64,000 nt of DNA from Paulinella micropora (taxonomy: Eukaryota > Cercozoa > Imbricatea > Euglyphida > Paulinellidae): positions 110,001-174,000 of the forward strand of contig WBZZ01004176.1 in NCBI GenBank assembly GCA_019918135.1, read 5' to 3'. The notes beneath the pieces are model-generated. The model was not told the DNA's origin. It saw only the letters and a list, made by a program, of their open reading frames with translations, and did no database searches. The translations under genes and the position numbers were made by a program. This document shows, one piece after another, positions 54,567 to 64,000 of this stretch (position 1 is its first letter; each line of letters starts with the position of its first letter).

Positions 54567-54592
54567 GGGGGGGGCGCCCCCCCCCCCCCCCC
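54567..54592. repeat. G-run/CGC/C-run palindrome upstream of the zinc-finger gene
   Basis: G8, CGC and a C-run of about 16, followed by an ACACAC tract. Same family as the palindromes at 30.2, 31.6 and 33.6 kb. Confidence 0.85.
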
Positions 54593-54738
54593 ACACACAC
54601 ACACACGTATGAACAGATCGCGCAGAAAAAGCCCAGAACAAAGACTGTCACACTACCTACCGAGAAAGCTGGCCTACATCGAGTGCCGTCTCGGCACTCG
54701 CACAGGGCAAGCCCCAGTGCGAGTTTTTTGCTGCGCCC

Positions 54739-55137
54739 CTACATGTTTTGCAGGGGTTTTAGCAGAGATGCACCCGGAGGGGATGCCCAGAAATTTGGCC
54801 TGGGAGTTTGCGTTTGAGCAGGGAGGCGTGTGCGCGCGCAGGGAGGCGTGGTGCGCGCGCGGCGCAGCTTCAGCAGTGTCGGACGCGGACGCGTCGGGGG
54901 GGTAAAATCAGGGGCGTCGCCAGCATCCGTACAGTAGTCAGGGCACGGAAGTGTGCAGATGTCAGAGCAGTGGTATTGCGCAGCCCGCGCAATACTACTG
55001 CTCTGACCGTTGTCCTGCCCTGCCGGGCGCAAACGCGTGATCATGCTGATGCGGCTAACCTGTGTGTCTGAAGAATTCCTAGCCTCCGAGAAGCCATAGC
55101 GGGCAAGATCGACCCTGAGCCTTCGTGCTCGGGGCAC
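54739..55137 (-). pseudogene. composite fragment with helicase-derived sequence
   Basis: The minus-strand frame starts at GTG, not ATG. The sequence at about 54,775-54,850 matches the helicase region near 61,000 (shared ATGCCCAGAAATTTGG and GTTTGCGTTTGAGCAG). At 54,865-54,900 it matches 56,067-56,108 (GCGGCGCAGCTTCAGC, GACGCGTCGGGGG). It is a duplicated and rearranged fragment, not a functional gene. Confidence 0.6.
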
Positions 55138-55200
55138 TCAAAGCAAGTTTTGTTCTCTTATATCTTGAGAAATTCACTTTTGTGCCTCCATCGCAGCCCC
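55138..55200 (-). promoter_or_regulatory. duplicated TATA-containing upstream block (copy 1)
   Basis: On the minus strand, AAGTGAATTTCTCAAGATAT and AAGAGAACAAAACTTGCTTTG resemble the block at 56,716-56,762. The shared TATAAGA and the GCTTTGAGTG end suggest a promoter copied with its gene start. The downstream frame in each copy lacks an ATG. Confidence 0.45.
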
Positions 55201-55507
55201 CGCCCGAAAACCCCGCCCCGCACCCCACACGCACGCAGCGACTCTGTCAGGGGCTGTGCGAGAGCCGCACAGCAACCGAGGCTGCGACAAGTCTTTGCTC
55301 GGTTGCTGTATGGCTCTCCAGGCGTTGCTCCCTGACAACGCGCAGGCTTTGAGAGCACTTACCCTAGACATAACGACCGGGTTTCAATTTTGCCACAACT
55401 CGTGGCAGCGTCTCCAGTATCCAACGCAGACAACTCGTAATTGCAGGCAGATTCAAGTCAGGCGTTGTAAGCCTGAGTCCCTCAGGATGAGCCCCCTCTT
55501 TGTATAT

Positions 55508-56042
55508 CTAGGGTAAGTGCTCTAAGAAGACTAGCAACAGCCGTCGCGACGGGCAGGATGACTTTGTGCTGATCGAAGAGAGCTTGGCTTCTCCCGCGAC
55601 CTGCTCTTGTGTGAGCAAGTCCTCCTTCTTCTCCTCCTCCGGTTCCTCTTGTTCTCGTTTTTCACTGGCCGGGTCAGCCTCTGTCACGGAGATGTTGGTG
55701 CCGCGCGTTGTAGGCTGTGACCAGTCTTCGCTCGATCGCTGTGCGGCTCTAATCGCGTCCTGCTGCTTACTTTCCTCTGGTGTTTGCGCGGTATCTTGTA
55801 AATGGTCTTCAAGCAAGAAGTCGTGCCGAGCCTTGGCAGGCGGGAGTTGAAAGCTTTGAAGCACGCGTGCGAACATAAGAGCATTTTTCTGGTTGATGTT
55901 TTTTTTGCATAGCCCGGCAGTGACGTTTAAGAGATTCTTTGGCCAGATCCTGGTAGAAGTCGATCTTGATGCCCGCCTTCTTCAGCGCCAGCTCGAGCCG
56001 GTGGTGCAGGCTGGCGTTGAAAGTTATTCGGGGGCCTATCAT
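55508..56042 (-). pseudogene. decayed helicase copy with internal deletion
   Basis: Two overlapping frames together match the origin-binding-type helicase at 59.4-61.5 kb. One (55809-56042) carries a RITFNASLHHRLELALKKAG segment that lies upstream of anything left in the longer copy. The other (55508-55876) joins MFARVLQS directly to LPPAKARHDFLLEDHL, skipping about 320 residues of the longer copy. Frameshifts separate the parts. It is clearly non-functional as a helicase. Confidence 0.65.
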
Positions 56043-56080
56043 GAGACAGCGGAACGCGCGGGTCCGAGAGCGGCGCAGCT

Positions 56081-56719
56081 TCAGCGATGTCGGATGCGGA
56101 CGCGTCGGGGGGTAGCTGTGGCCATCGGCAGCGGGTGGGCGGGTCGGCCCAGACGACGCTTTTTGCGCCTGGGCGGTCGCACAGGCTCTGCCTTGATCTC
56201 TTTTTCCTTGGCCTCCGTGCAGTCGGGGCAGGGGATTGTGAGAGACATCTGAGTAGTGGTATTGCGCGGGGCGGGGCTCGGCCTGCGTTTGAACTTCATG
56301 CTTTTTTTCGTCCCCTGCCGCTTCTCTTCGTCAGCCCCCTGCGTTGTCTCGCTGATCATGTTCTGTGTCCTCTTGTTCACTGCCGTCGTCGTCGTCGTCT
56401 GCTGGTCCCGCCCCCGCCGCCTGTGCGCCAGGAGGGCATCGTAGCAGTGCTCAGGCCAACCCGCCTCGTGCAGGAGTCTCTGCAAGTCATCGAAGTGCTC
56501 TGATATGGGATGGGGCAATAGCTGTTGCTCTAGCTCAGCTCGTTCCGATGCATCGAGCTCTCCCCCCCCATCTGATATCCGAGCCCGCGCGGTGTCATCC
56601 GATTCCTCGGCGAGCACGGGTTCCTCGTGATCGTCCTCGCTGGGCGTGAGCAGAGCCAGGGAATAAGCAGCGACCCCCTGGCACCGCACGCGGGGGGGGC
56701 AGCTTGCTCGGCCACTCAA
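56081..56719 (-). other. open frame of uncertain status, related to the 54.7-55.1 kb fragment
   Basis: A 212-codon frame beginning at TTG. It contains an acidic N-terminal half (ESDDTARARISDGGGELDAS, then FDDLQRLLHEAGWPEHCYDA), a CPDC knuckle near 164 and a basic end (PPRRKKRRLGRP). The CPDC region and the end match the duplicated fragment at 54.8-55.0 kb. Protein-like composition suggests a gene that has lost its start. Confidence 0.4.
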
Positions 56720-57195
56720 AGCATTTTTGTTTTCTTATATTCTTAGAAGTTCACTTTTGTGCGCTTTCAGCCCCCCGGCGCGGGGTGCCACCCCCCGCCC
56801 CCCAAGACCCGCCCGCGCCCGCACGGAGCGGGGAATTCCCGCTGCCCTAGAAAGCGACGGCCGCAGAACCGGGCGAAATTCCGTGCACTTTTGGAAAGGC
56901 AAACAAGATCCGGGGTAATAATTTTTCACGAAGCAATGAAAATTTGACGCGCGTCCGGTACAAAGTCTGTAAAGAGATTTGTGCGCGAGGGTGGAAGGGC
57001 AGATCCACCCTCCCCCTTTCCTTTCCCCCACGACTCTCCTCTGCTCACACAGCGGCTTTTTTCTGTGTGTAAAAGCGCCCCTGTGTGCGGGAGTGCGTAA
57101 AGAGAGTTCTGCGCATGTATCTGAGGAAATTTTCTCTTTTGAAGCTAATGGAAAAAAAGCTTTTTTAATTCTAGCATAAGACAAAGAGCTGTCTA
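56720..57195. other. non-coding interval
   Basis: Contains the second copy of the TATA-containing block (56,716-56,762 on the minus strand) and otherwise unremarkable mixed-composition DNA. No motif-bearing frame was found on either strand. Confidence 0.5.
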
Positions 57196-57238
57196 ATCTC
57201 CGACAGGGTTGTATACAGAAAAAAACCCTGTCGGAGAT
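57196..57238 (-). terminator. perfect hairpin downstream of a helicase copy
   Basis: ATCTCCGACAGGGTT and AACCCTGTCGGAGAT form a 15-bp perfect stem with a 13-base A-rich loop, 21 bases beyond the stop of the minus-strand helicase copy ending at 57259. It is a candidate 3'-end or processing signal. Confidence 0.6.
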
Positions 57239-57258
57239 GTGTATTCTTTTCATCTTAA

Positions 57259-58305
57259 TCACAGGTAATCCCCTGCAGGAGGATAGGCAAACAATGTGCA
57301 TTCCTCTGCAATTCGAAAAGCATCTGTGTCCTGCACCTTGTCGGGTTTCAATTCGTATCGTGAAAAGGTTTTGCCGCTTTCTTTGAATTGCCCATCACGA
57401 CGCACTGGGTTTACTATTCGAACTAGCTGACATGGCAGCATAGCTCGAAGAACCAGTGCACTCTGACTGATCGCGTGCTGAGCAGGCAGAGTCTTATGTG
57501 GACAGGCTTGGAGCAGCTCGGTGACATAACGACCAGGTTTCCACTTTGCTACGATTCGTGGCAAAGTCTCCAGTATCCGACGCAGACAACCCGTGATTGC
57601 TGGCAGATTCAAGTCTAGCGTTGTCAATCGGAGTCCCTCGGGCTGAGTCCCTCTTTGTATATCTAGGCTTAGTGCTCTAAGCAGCCTAGCAACAGCCGCC
57701 GCGACGGGCAGGATGACTTTGTGCTGATCGAAGAGAGCAACGAAGCTGCCTGGTTTGTGCTCCTGCTGGCATATCTCATGCAGATTGAATTCTCGTAGGA
57801 GCTTGAGCAGACGGCAGCGGGAGGCAAGGTCTGTCCGTTCGCACTTTCGTACCGTGTCCCAGTCTGGTCGTAAGTTGGGAAACGCGCCCGCGAAGGCAAA
57901 CAGCGCTTTTTTTGTCAGCGTGCAGTTCCTGGGCGACTTTTGGGTTACTGGAACGGAGAGTGTGCTCCTCCTCGTTCAGAAGTCCGCTGGACAGACGCTT
58001 GGCTTCTCCCGCGATCTGCTCTTGTGTGAGCAAGTCCTCCTCCTCCTCCTTCTGCTCTTGGTTTCACTGACCGGGTCAGACTCTGTCACAGGCTGTTGGT
58101 GCCGCGCGTCGTACGCTGCGACCAGTCTTCGCTCGGTCGCTGTGCGGCTCTCCAGGCGTTGCTCCTTGGCAGCGCGCAGGCTTTGTACGACCTCTGTCTG
58201 CTCCGTCCTGGCAGCTTCTCTAATCGCGTCCTGCTGCTTAGCTTCCTCCGCTGTTTGCAATCTGGGCGCGACCTTTCGCGCCCAGATGAACCTAAAAACG
58301 AGCAT
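57259..58305 (-). pseudogene. C-terminal helicase copy with frameshifts
   Basis: Matches the C-terminal half of the 59.4-61.5 kb helicase across three frames. The last part (57259-57627) is intact to its stop and ends FAYPPAGDYL. Frameshifts occur near 57,905 (an extra T in a T-run) and near 58,040. At its 5' side similarity stops after TAEEAKQQDAIRE, followed by unrelated sequence. The intact end shows that the proper C-terminus of the family extends past the early stop in the longer copy. Confidence 0.7.
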
Positions 58306-58445
58306 GCCCCCCTTCCCAGCTACAACTCGTTACTCTCTGGAAAAACTCCCCCCTGCTAGGCAGAACCACCGCGCAAAAGTTGTTTGTGCTAAGCTGCCTA
58401 GCAGGGGGAAAACGCCCCCCCCAGCCCGCCCCGCAGAGACCCGGC

Positions 58446-59030
58446 AAATTCGCGCGCCCCTTTGCCCCCCCCCTGCCCCCCTGCAAAGAGGGGTGGGGGG
58501 GGGGCACAAGAGACGCACGGGTATAGCGGGCTTTTTGTTTGCTCGGGGGAAGAGGTATTAGTCGGCTGAAAAAGGGAAGTCCCCGGGAAGTACGCGCACA
58601 CGACCCCCCATCATTTTTTGATTTGCTCTTTTTATAGATTTTCATTTTTGCTCTGAATCCTTGACCCGACGACCCGGTGGATTCTAGTTGCTCTGCGGGA
58701 GACCCGGTGAATTTCCGTGCCCGCCCGCAGAGACCGGGCAAATTCGCGCGCCCCTTTGCCCCCCCTGCCCCCTGCAAAGAGGGGTGTGGGGGGGGGGCAC
58801 AAGAGACGCACGGGTATAGCGGGCTTTTTGTTTGCTCGGGGGGAAGAGGCATTAGTCGGCTGAAAAAGGGAAGTCCCCGGGAAGTACGCGCACACGACCC
58901 CCCATCATTTTTTGATTTGCTCTTTTTATAGATTTTCATTTTTGCTCTGAATCCTTGACCTGACGACCCGGTGGATTCTAGTTGCTCTGCGGGAGACCCG
59001 GTGAATTTCCGTGCCCTGCCCGCAGAGACC
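58446..59030. repeat. 294-bp tandem duplication
   Basis: Two copies (about 58,446-58,739 and 58,740-59,030) share GCAAATTCGCGCGCCCCTTT, CACAAGAGACGCACGGGTAT and GAAGTACGCGCACACGACCC blocks and differ by a few indels. Because 294 is a multiple of three, a 302-codon minus-strand frame crosses both copies; its repetitive product and missing family argue against a gene. Confidence 0.8.
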
Positions 59031-59364
59031 GGTAAAATCCCCACTGCCACTTTACAAGGGCGGAGAGAGGGAGGTTGCTGCGGTTCCCGACATAGATGGT
59101 AGAGTTTTAAGTTTTTTTTTTGCATAGCTCGCTGTCTGGCTCTGCTCGCACATTGCTTTCCATTTGCATTTAATAGCGGTTTTCTTGCCTGGGTGCACAC
59201 ATAAGTCTGTGCATGTAATTAAGTAAGAAAGTGCAGACATTTTCTTGGGGAGCTAAGTCACGAAAAAAGTTTTATTTATGCTAGAAAAAAAGCATCTATG
59301 TGCATTCTTTGTAAAAAGGCGTGAGCACGGAATACATTGTAAAATGTGCGTTTTGTTCTCATAA

Positions 59365-61450
59365 TCACAGGTAATCCCCTGCGGGGGGGTAGGCGGAGAG
59401 TGTGCATTCATCTGCGATCCGAAAGGCGTCTATGCCCTGCAGCATGTCGGGTCTTAAAACATAATGCGAGAATGCTTCCCCTCCTACTCTGAATCGACCA
59501 TCTGAACGCCCCGGGTTTACCATACGAACTAGCTGGCAGGGCAATAAACTCTCAGCACCTGTCCGCTTTGGCTGATAGCGTGCTGGGCAGGTAGAGTCTT
59601 GCGCGGGCAGGCTTTGAGCAGCTCGGTGACGTAACGACCGGGTTTCCATTTTGCCACAACTCGTGGCAGCGTCTCCAGTATCCGACGCAGACAACTCGTA
59701 ATTGCAGGCAGATCCAAGTCTAGCGTTGTAAGCCCGAGTCCCTCAGGATGAGCCCCTCTTTGTATATCTAGGCTTAGTGCTCTAAGCAGCGCAGAGACAG
59801 CCGTCGCGACGGGCAGGATGACTTTGTGCTGATCGAAGAGAGCAACGAAGCTGCCTGTTTTGTGCTCTTGCTGGCATATCTCATGCAGATTGAATTCTCG
59901 TAGGAGCTTGAGCAGACGGCAGCGGGAGGCAAAGTCTGTCCGTTCGCACTCTCGTACCGTGTCCCAGTCTGGTCGTAGGTTGGGAAACGCTGCCGCGAAG
60001 GCGAACAGCGCCTTCTTGTCACCGTGCAGTTCCTGTGCGACCTCTGGGTTATTGGAACGGAGAGTGCGCTCCTCCTTGTTGAGCAGTCCGCTGGAGAGCC
60101 TTTTGACTTCTTCAGCGATCTGCGGAAGTGTGAGCAAGTCCTTCCCTTCCTCCTTCTGCTCTTGGTTTTCACTGGCCGGGTCAGACTCTGTCACGGGCTG
60201 TTGGTGCCGCGCGTTGTAGGCTGCGACCAGTCTTCGCTCGGCTGCTGTGCGGCTCTCCAGGCGTTGCTCCCTGGCAGCGCGCAGGCGCTGTACGACCTCT
60301 GTCTGCTCTGTCCTGGCAGCTTCTCTAATCGCGTCCTGCTGCTTAGCTTCCTCCGGTGTTTGCGCGGTCTCTTGTAAATGATCTTCCAGCAGGAAGTCGT
60401 GCCGAGCCTTGGCAGGCGGGAGGCGAAGCTTGGAGAAATCCACAAACGCGGGTGTGTGAATACCCATTTGTTTGAGAAACCACAGCAGCTCGCGCAATGC
60501 GTTGTTTCTGCTTCGTGCAGCTGCAAGTGTGTTGTAAGATGCACAGAGTGCCAGCCAGCCGTCTGCTTTGCGCCAGTGCATGTTGTCTGCTGTGAGAGTG
60601 TCGGCAGCCCAATCGGTGTTAACTCCGTAGAATTTCTCAGTTGCCACGGTGTGCTTTTCTTCGCGGTCGATGCTCTTGCGGATCTGGGCCAGGGTGTCGG
60701 GACCCCTGGTAGAGTGGCTCTTGGGTCGGGAGACACAAATGTGCCACGAGTTGTGGCGGAGAAACCTGACTCGTCCTGCCATTTGAATGTAGTTGAGCAT
60801 GGGTACTTGGTTGTTGCTGATGTAACTGAACATTGCAGAGAAATACTGAGCGGAAAAATCAAAGCCCACGGTGAGCACGCTGGTGAAGATCACGACATCT
60901 ACTTTCATCCATTCTCGGACTATCTGTTTGTGTGCGCGCTGGAAATCCGAGAGCCGTTCACTGCCTTGGTGATAGATCAGAACCTTGATGCCCAGAAATT
61001 TGGCCTTGAGTTTGCGTTTGAGCAGGCGGGCGTGGCGCTTCGTGCCGTGTGCAATGGCAACGCGTTCACCTCGGGAGAGAGCGAGCTCAAGGGCTCGGTG
61101 AATGCTCTTGGAGCCGCGGTGGATGAAGGTCTTTCTCGGCATGTGCTGAGTGTGTGTATTTATGTAGAAGATGGTGTTTTGGGGCGTGGCGCGCCCTCCG
61201 TGGTTGAACTCGTCGACCACGGAGGGCGAGTTCAGGATTTCCTGAAGGACGCGAATGGTTTTCTGGCCTAAGAAAGCGTCCATCGCGAGCACGCAGAGAC
61301 TGCTTTGAAGCACGCGTGCGAACATAAGAGCATTTTTCTGGTTGATGTTTCCTTTGCATAGCCCGGCAGTGACGTTAAAGAGAGTGGATTCGCTCTCGTC
61401 CAGTACCACTAAGTCGAACGGGGCTTTGCCGATGAGCTTTTTATGCGATA
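59365..61450 (-). pseudogene. origin-binding-protein-type (UL9-like) superfamily 2 helicase, 5'-truncated
   Basis: The longest copy. The frame (59529-61487) contains the Walker B/DExx motif DLVVLDESE, then FIHRGSKSIHRALELALSRG, HGTKRHARLLKRKL, VIFTSVLTVGFDFSAQYF and the arginine-finger-type MAGRVRFL: the C-terminal helicase half of herpes origin-binding-like proteins, also found in giant viruses. The N-terminal half, including Walker A, is missing because retroelement sequence begins at about 61,440-61,490. Compared with the 57.3-kb copy, one base is missing near 59,540-59,570, giving an early stop; the proper end continues in another frame to 59365 (SAYPPAGDYL). Confidence 0.75.
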
Positions 61451-63153
61451 AAAACCAGCCAAATTTCGGAAAGCATACTGCAAACAAAAACCAAAGAATA
61501 AGTTGGAATACTTTACAATCAGTGAAAAATTACATCGAAAAGAACCAACTGGTTGTAAAGGACCTAGACAAAAACAAAAAGCAATTATGGGTAGAATGCC
61601 CTGTCATGCTTTGGCAGAGGTTGAAACAAGAAGTGGTAGAATCCCCGTGTTTCAAAGCAGTCAGCATGACAGAACAGCAGATTTTACGTAAGTACAGACA
61701 CGAATACAATAAAAGAAATCTCGGTCGCTTTGCTCCGTTAAATAAGAAAGGAGAAATTAACAAAGTTATGACTTCTCCAAAGGACAAAGACCCGGAAAAC
61801 AAAACACGTTTAATTTGTCTTCAGTCTCGCTCACAAGGTCGAAAGACACTAAAACACGCGGCCAAAGCCTTAAACTTTCTCATAATGCAAGTCACAAAAT
61901 ACGTGCCAAACTTCAATCTCAATAAGCTTTCAGATCTCAAAGGAAAAATGAAGAAAGCCCATACTTTGTTTCAAAAGTTAGAAAAGAATTTGAACGTCGA
62001 ATTGAATGTTCAAGCTTTGTCATTTGATGTGAAACAAATGTTTACGTGGCTAGATAATAAAGAGATCATCATGTCTGTCCATTGGCTTTTCATGATTTTA
62101 CTTCATTATGAAGCCACTGGTAAAAGAGGAAAGCTTAGAGAAGAAAAGATACAAGTGTCCAAAACGTTGCGACTTGACGTGAATGGGAGGATGAAACATG
62201 ATGTAGGTTGGCATCATAGTGCCTCACGAGACGACTATGTCGTCGTTAGCTTTCAGGACTTACTCGACATAGTCGAGATGGATCTGAACAATACTTACTT
62301 CATGATGGGGAATGCTTGCTTTCAGCAAGTGAAAGGTTGCCCAATCGGAGGCTATCTTTCGTCCCCGTTGGCCCAAATAAAATGAATTTTTGATGAGTTC
62401 AGATTTCTTACTATACTACGTAGACACAATCTAGCTGAATTTGTATATGGCATTCGACAGGTTGACGATCTACTTTTTCTTGTCGTGACCCCACCAGACG
62501 ACCAAACATTTTTAGAACGTCTGACACCTCACATACAGTCACTCAGGCATCTAGAATATACACACGCGCAACCCGTATACACGGGTGGTCTAGAGCTTGA
62601 AGAACAAGAAGTAGATGTTGATGAACGATTTTAGAAACTCGTTTTTGCTGGGAGTGATTTAAGAATTGGAAAAAAGTTATATTTTGGTTTTCATTCTCGC
62701 CCGCACTTCAAAAACTGGAAATTCTTGATTAGTGATGGTACTACACCATATCCACGCCTCCCACCATTATCGTCGTACACTGACAATAGAGTCAGAACGG
62801 CAACAATCAAAGGGATGCTTGGGATTTACCGCAATCAATCAACCAATAATGAGGTGTTGGAAGAGGCAGTATATCAACTTCTTTTCGAATGTAAATATCC
62901 AAAATCTATTTTCAAAAAATCGTTAAGGCAACTATCATCAAGTTCTCCCCAAACATGGGCTACAATTTACCAAAAGTTCTGTCAAAGAGATAACAAAATC
63001 TTCAGTCACTTTCGTCATCTTTTGACACAGTCTAACTCAAACAGCTTGGAACCAGTGAGCACTTTTAAAGGCTACTATGGCAGTAACCCTGCCTCCTTTT
63101 ACTTTACAAGCTCACCGGTGCACAAGCAAATAGTATTAACTTTACTAATATAA
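61440..63153 (+). pseudogene. Penelope-like reverse transcriptase with two in-frame stops
   Basis: One continuous frame (phase of 61342) broken by TGA at 62383-62385 and TAG at 62632-62634. RT motifs appear in order: fingers RLICLQSRSQGRKTLKHA, motif A SFDVKQMFTW, motif B QVKGCPIGGYLSSPLA and motif C QVDDLLFLV directly after the first stop. The motif B form and layout fit Penelope-like/telomerase-related RTs better than LINE or LTR types. No GIY-YIG endonuclease follows, so it would be an endonuclease-lacking type or the domain is lost. It is AT-rich and abuts the truncated helicase on its left. Confidence 0.7.
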
Positions 63154-63385
63154 ACTGACATGTGGAAAATTAATACACTTGACTGTCCACAAGTTATCCA
63201 TGTCAAAAATAAGTACTATCGGTCAGGTCAACAACAAAATTATAACAATCAGGCCGAGACCACTTCAAGTACTAAATATAAAAAATGAGCAGTTAGACTT
63301 TCAAGTTTCGTTTTATTCATTAAAAGGCAAGAGGCGACCAGCTGTCTAAGTTGACAGCCTGACCCTCTCAGTGACTTACTAGCTA
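63063..63385 (+). repeat. retroelement terminal direct repeat, copy A
   Basis: Overlaps the last RT codons (from GGCTACTATGGCAGT) and continues through the conserved GGTCAGGTCAACAA and GAGGCGACCAGCTGTC blocks, with a small hairpin GCTGTC-TAAGTT-GACAGC (about 63,341-63,358). Copy B follows at an offset of about 379 bases. Confidence 0.75.
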
Positions 63386-63441
63386 CTGTATATTGTATTC
63401 AAGTTAGTTCCAACACTCCCCCTGGAACGAAGTAAATTAAA

Positions 63442-63763
63442 TTTTAAAAGACGACTATGGCAGTGATCCTGCCTTCCTTTTACTAACTAGCTCACCGGTA
63501 TACAAGCAAACTACTACTTTAATATGCAGTCTTGTGGAACGGAGACATTTTTATTATCCACAACTGCAAGTGTTAAAAATAAGTACAACCGGTCAGGTCA
63601 ACAAAGACGCTAAATTTGGCTAATCAGACCGAGACAAATTCAAGTACTACATAGATAAAAAATAAGCAGTTAGACTTTCAACTTTCTTTTTATTCAATAA
63701 AAGGCTAGAGGCGACCAGCTGTCTAAGTTGACAGCCTGACCCTCTGACTTACTCACTACTGTA
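63442..63763 (+). repeat. retroelement terminal direct repeat, copy B
   Basis: About 80 percent similar to copy A by eye, with the hairpin GCTGTC/GACAGC preserved. Placement between one RT 3' end and the next ORF start resembles the pseudo-LTRs of tandem Penelope-like copies. Confidence 0.75.
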
Positions 63764-63811
63764 AACTTAAGTCGAATACAGCTGTTTATCGGTCCTTACC
63801 GTGTTACAGCC

Positions 63812-64000
63812 ATGAGTTCTCAAGCAGGCACTAGAAACAAGCAAATCCCTCGACAAACTAAGGCGAGGAAACAACAAGAGCAAAGAGATGCCACAGAAGG
63901 GGCAGCCACCAAAATGACTGCACTACTAAGTGGGCTACAACTCCCCTCTCCGAAAAAACCCCAACCAACAAAGCAAGGGGCCTACAACAACAACCAACGC
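63812..64000 (+). CDS. start of an ORF running off the window, probably the next retroelement copy
   Basis: ATG at 63812 followed by 62 sense codons to the window end. The product begins MSSQAGTRNKQIPRQTKARK and is rich in Gln, Lys and Thr. Position just after repeat copy B fits the 5' end of a further head-to-tail element whose RT lies outside the window. No domain is visible yet. Confidence 0.45.
   Translation, partial: MSSQAGTRNKQIPRQTKARKQQEQRDATEGAATKMTALLSGLQLPSPKKPQPTKQGAYNNNQR

Noticed and set aside
58292-59200. 302-codon minus-strand frame with 98-residue repeats
   Set aside because: It exists because a 294-bp non-coding tandem duplication is a multiple of three; it has no ATG near its start and no family, and its product is low-complexity.
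62383-62634. Alternative genetic code to explain TGA and TAG inside the RT
   Set aside because: Neighbouring genes in the window use TAA, TAG and TGA as stops with proper protein ends, so decay is the simpler reading.
63330-63400. Hammerhead ribozyme in the retroelement repeat
   Set aside because: Penelope-like pseudo-LTRs often carry one, but no CTGATGA and GAAA core pair was seen in either copy; only a plain hairpin is supported.

Overview
The window looks like a piece of a eukaryotic (probably protist or other non-model) nuclear genome that is packed with virus-derived DNA. Three blocks differ sharply in base composition and style.

Block 1 (about 1-21,275) is an AT-rich, gene-dense, intronless element flanked by an inverted repeat: bases 1-35 match the reverse complement of 21,241-21,275 at 34 of 35 positions. 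It carries every hallmark of a Polinton/Maverick (polintovirus, Polinton-like virus): protein-primed family B DNA polymerase, retroviral-type integrase, A32-type packaging ATPase, adenovirus-type cysteine protease, double-jelly-roll major capsid protein and penton-like minor capsid protein. Accessory genes encode a HIRAN protein, a class-3-like lipase, a GIY-YIG nuclease, a DUF3223/HNH-like protein, a large trimeric fibre with a C-terminal peptidase S74 chaperone, membrane proteins and a small secreted Cys-rich protein. Several of its genes share an upstream TATAGGAAC motif and a leader hairpin ending just before the ATG.

Block 2 (about 21,275-30,200) is mostly repetitive DNA: sub-terminal hairpins, minisatellites, CA/TA, TATC and TAA microsatellites, an array of about 13 fold-back modules with arms GGACCACTTGTCA, and a family of GGTCCCGCGGGACC palindromes. 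Inside it sits a GC-rich virion-fibre-like gene with discoidin (F5/8C) domains whose 3' end is cut by the palindrome family, plus two tiny zinc-ribbon ORFs.

Block 3 (about 29,700-61,450) is GC-rich, intronless and closely packed, with short AT-rich gene borders and long poly-G/poly-C palindromes between genes. It looks like endogenised giant-virus (NCLDV-like) DNA. It encodes a protein with a histone-H3-like tail, a Fanzor/TnpB-type RNA-guided nuclease, LRR and F-box-like proteins, a kinase-like protein, a 1437-residue unknown protein, a heliorhodopsin, zinc-binding proteins, a CoiA-like protein, a C2H2 zinc-finger array and several decayed copies of a herpesvirus-UL9-like origin-binding helicase. 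Frameshifts, missing ATGs and breakpoints show that part of this block is decaying.

Block 4 (about 61,440-64,000) is AT-rich again: a Penelope-like reverse transcriptase with two in-frame stops interrupts the last helicase copy. It is followed by two tandem copies of a ~320-380-bp repeat (pseudo-LTR-like) and the start of another ORF that runs off the window, which suggests a head-to-tail retroelement array.

No rRNA, tRNA or CRISPR was seen. All domain assignments were made by eye from motifs; none was checked by database search.
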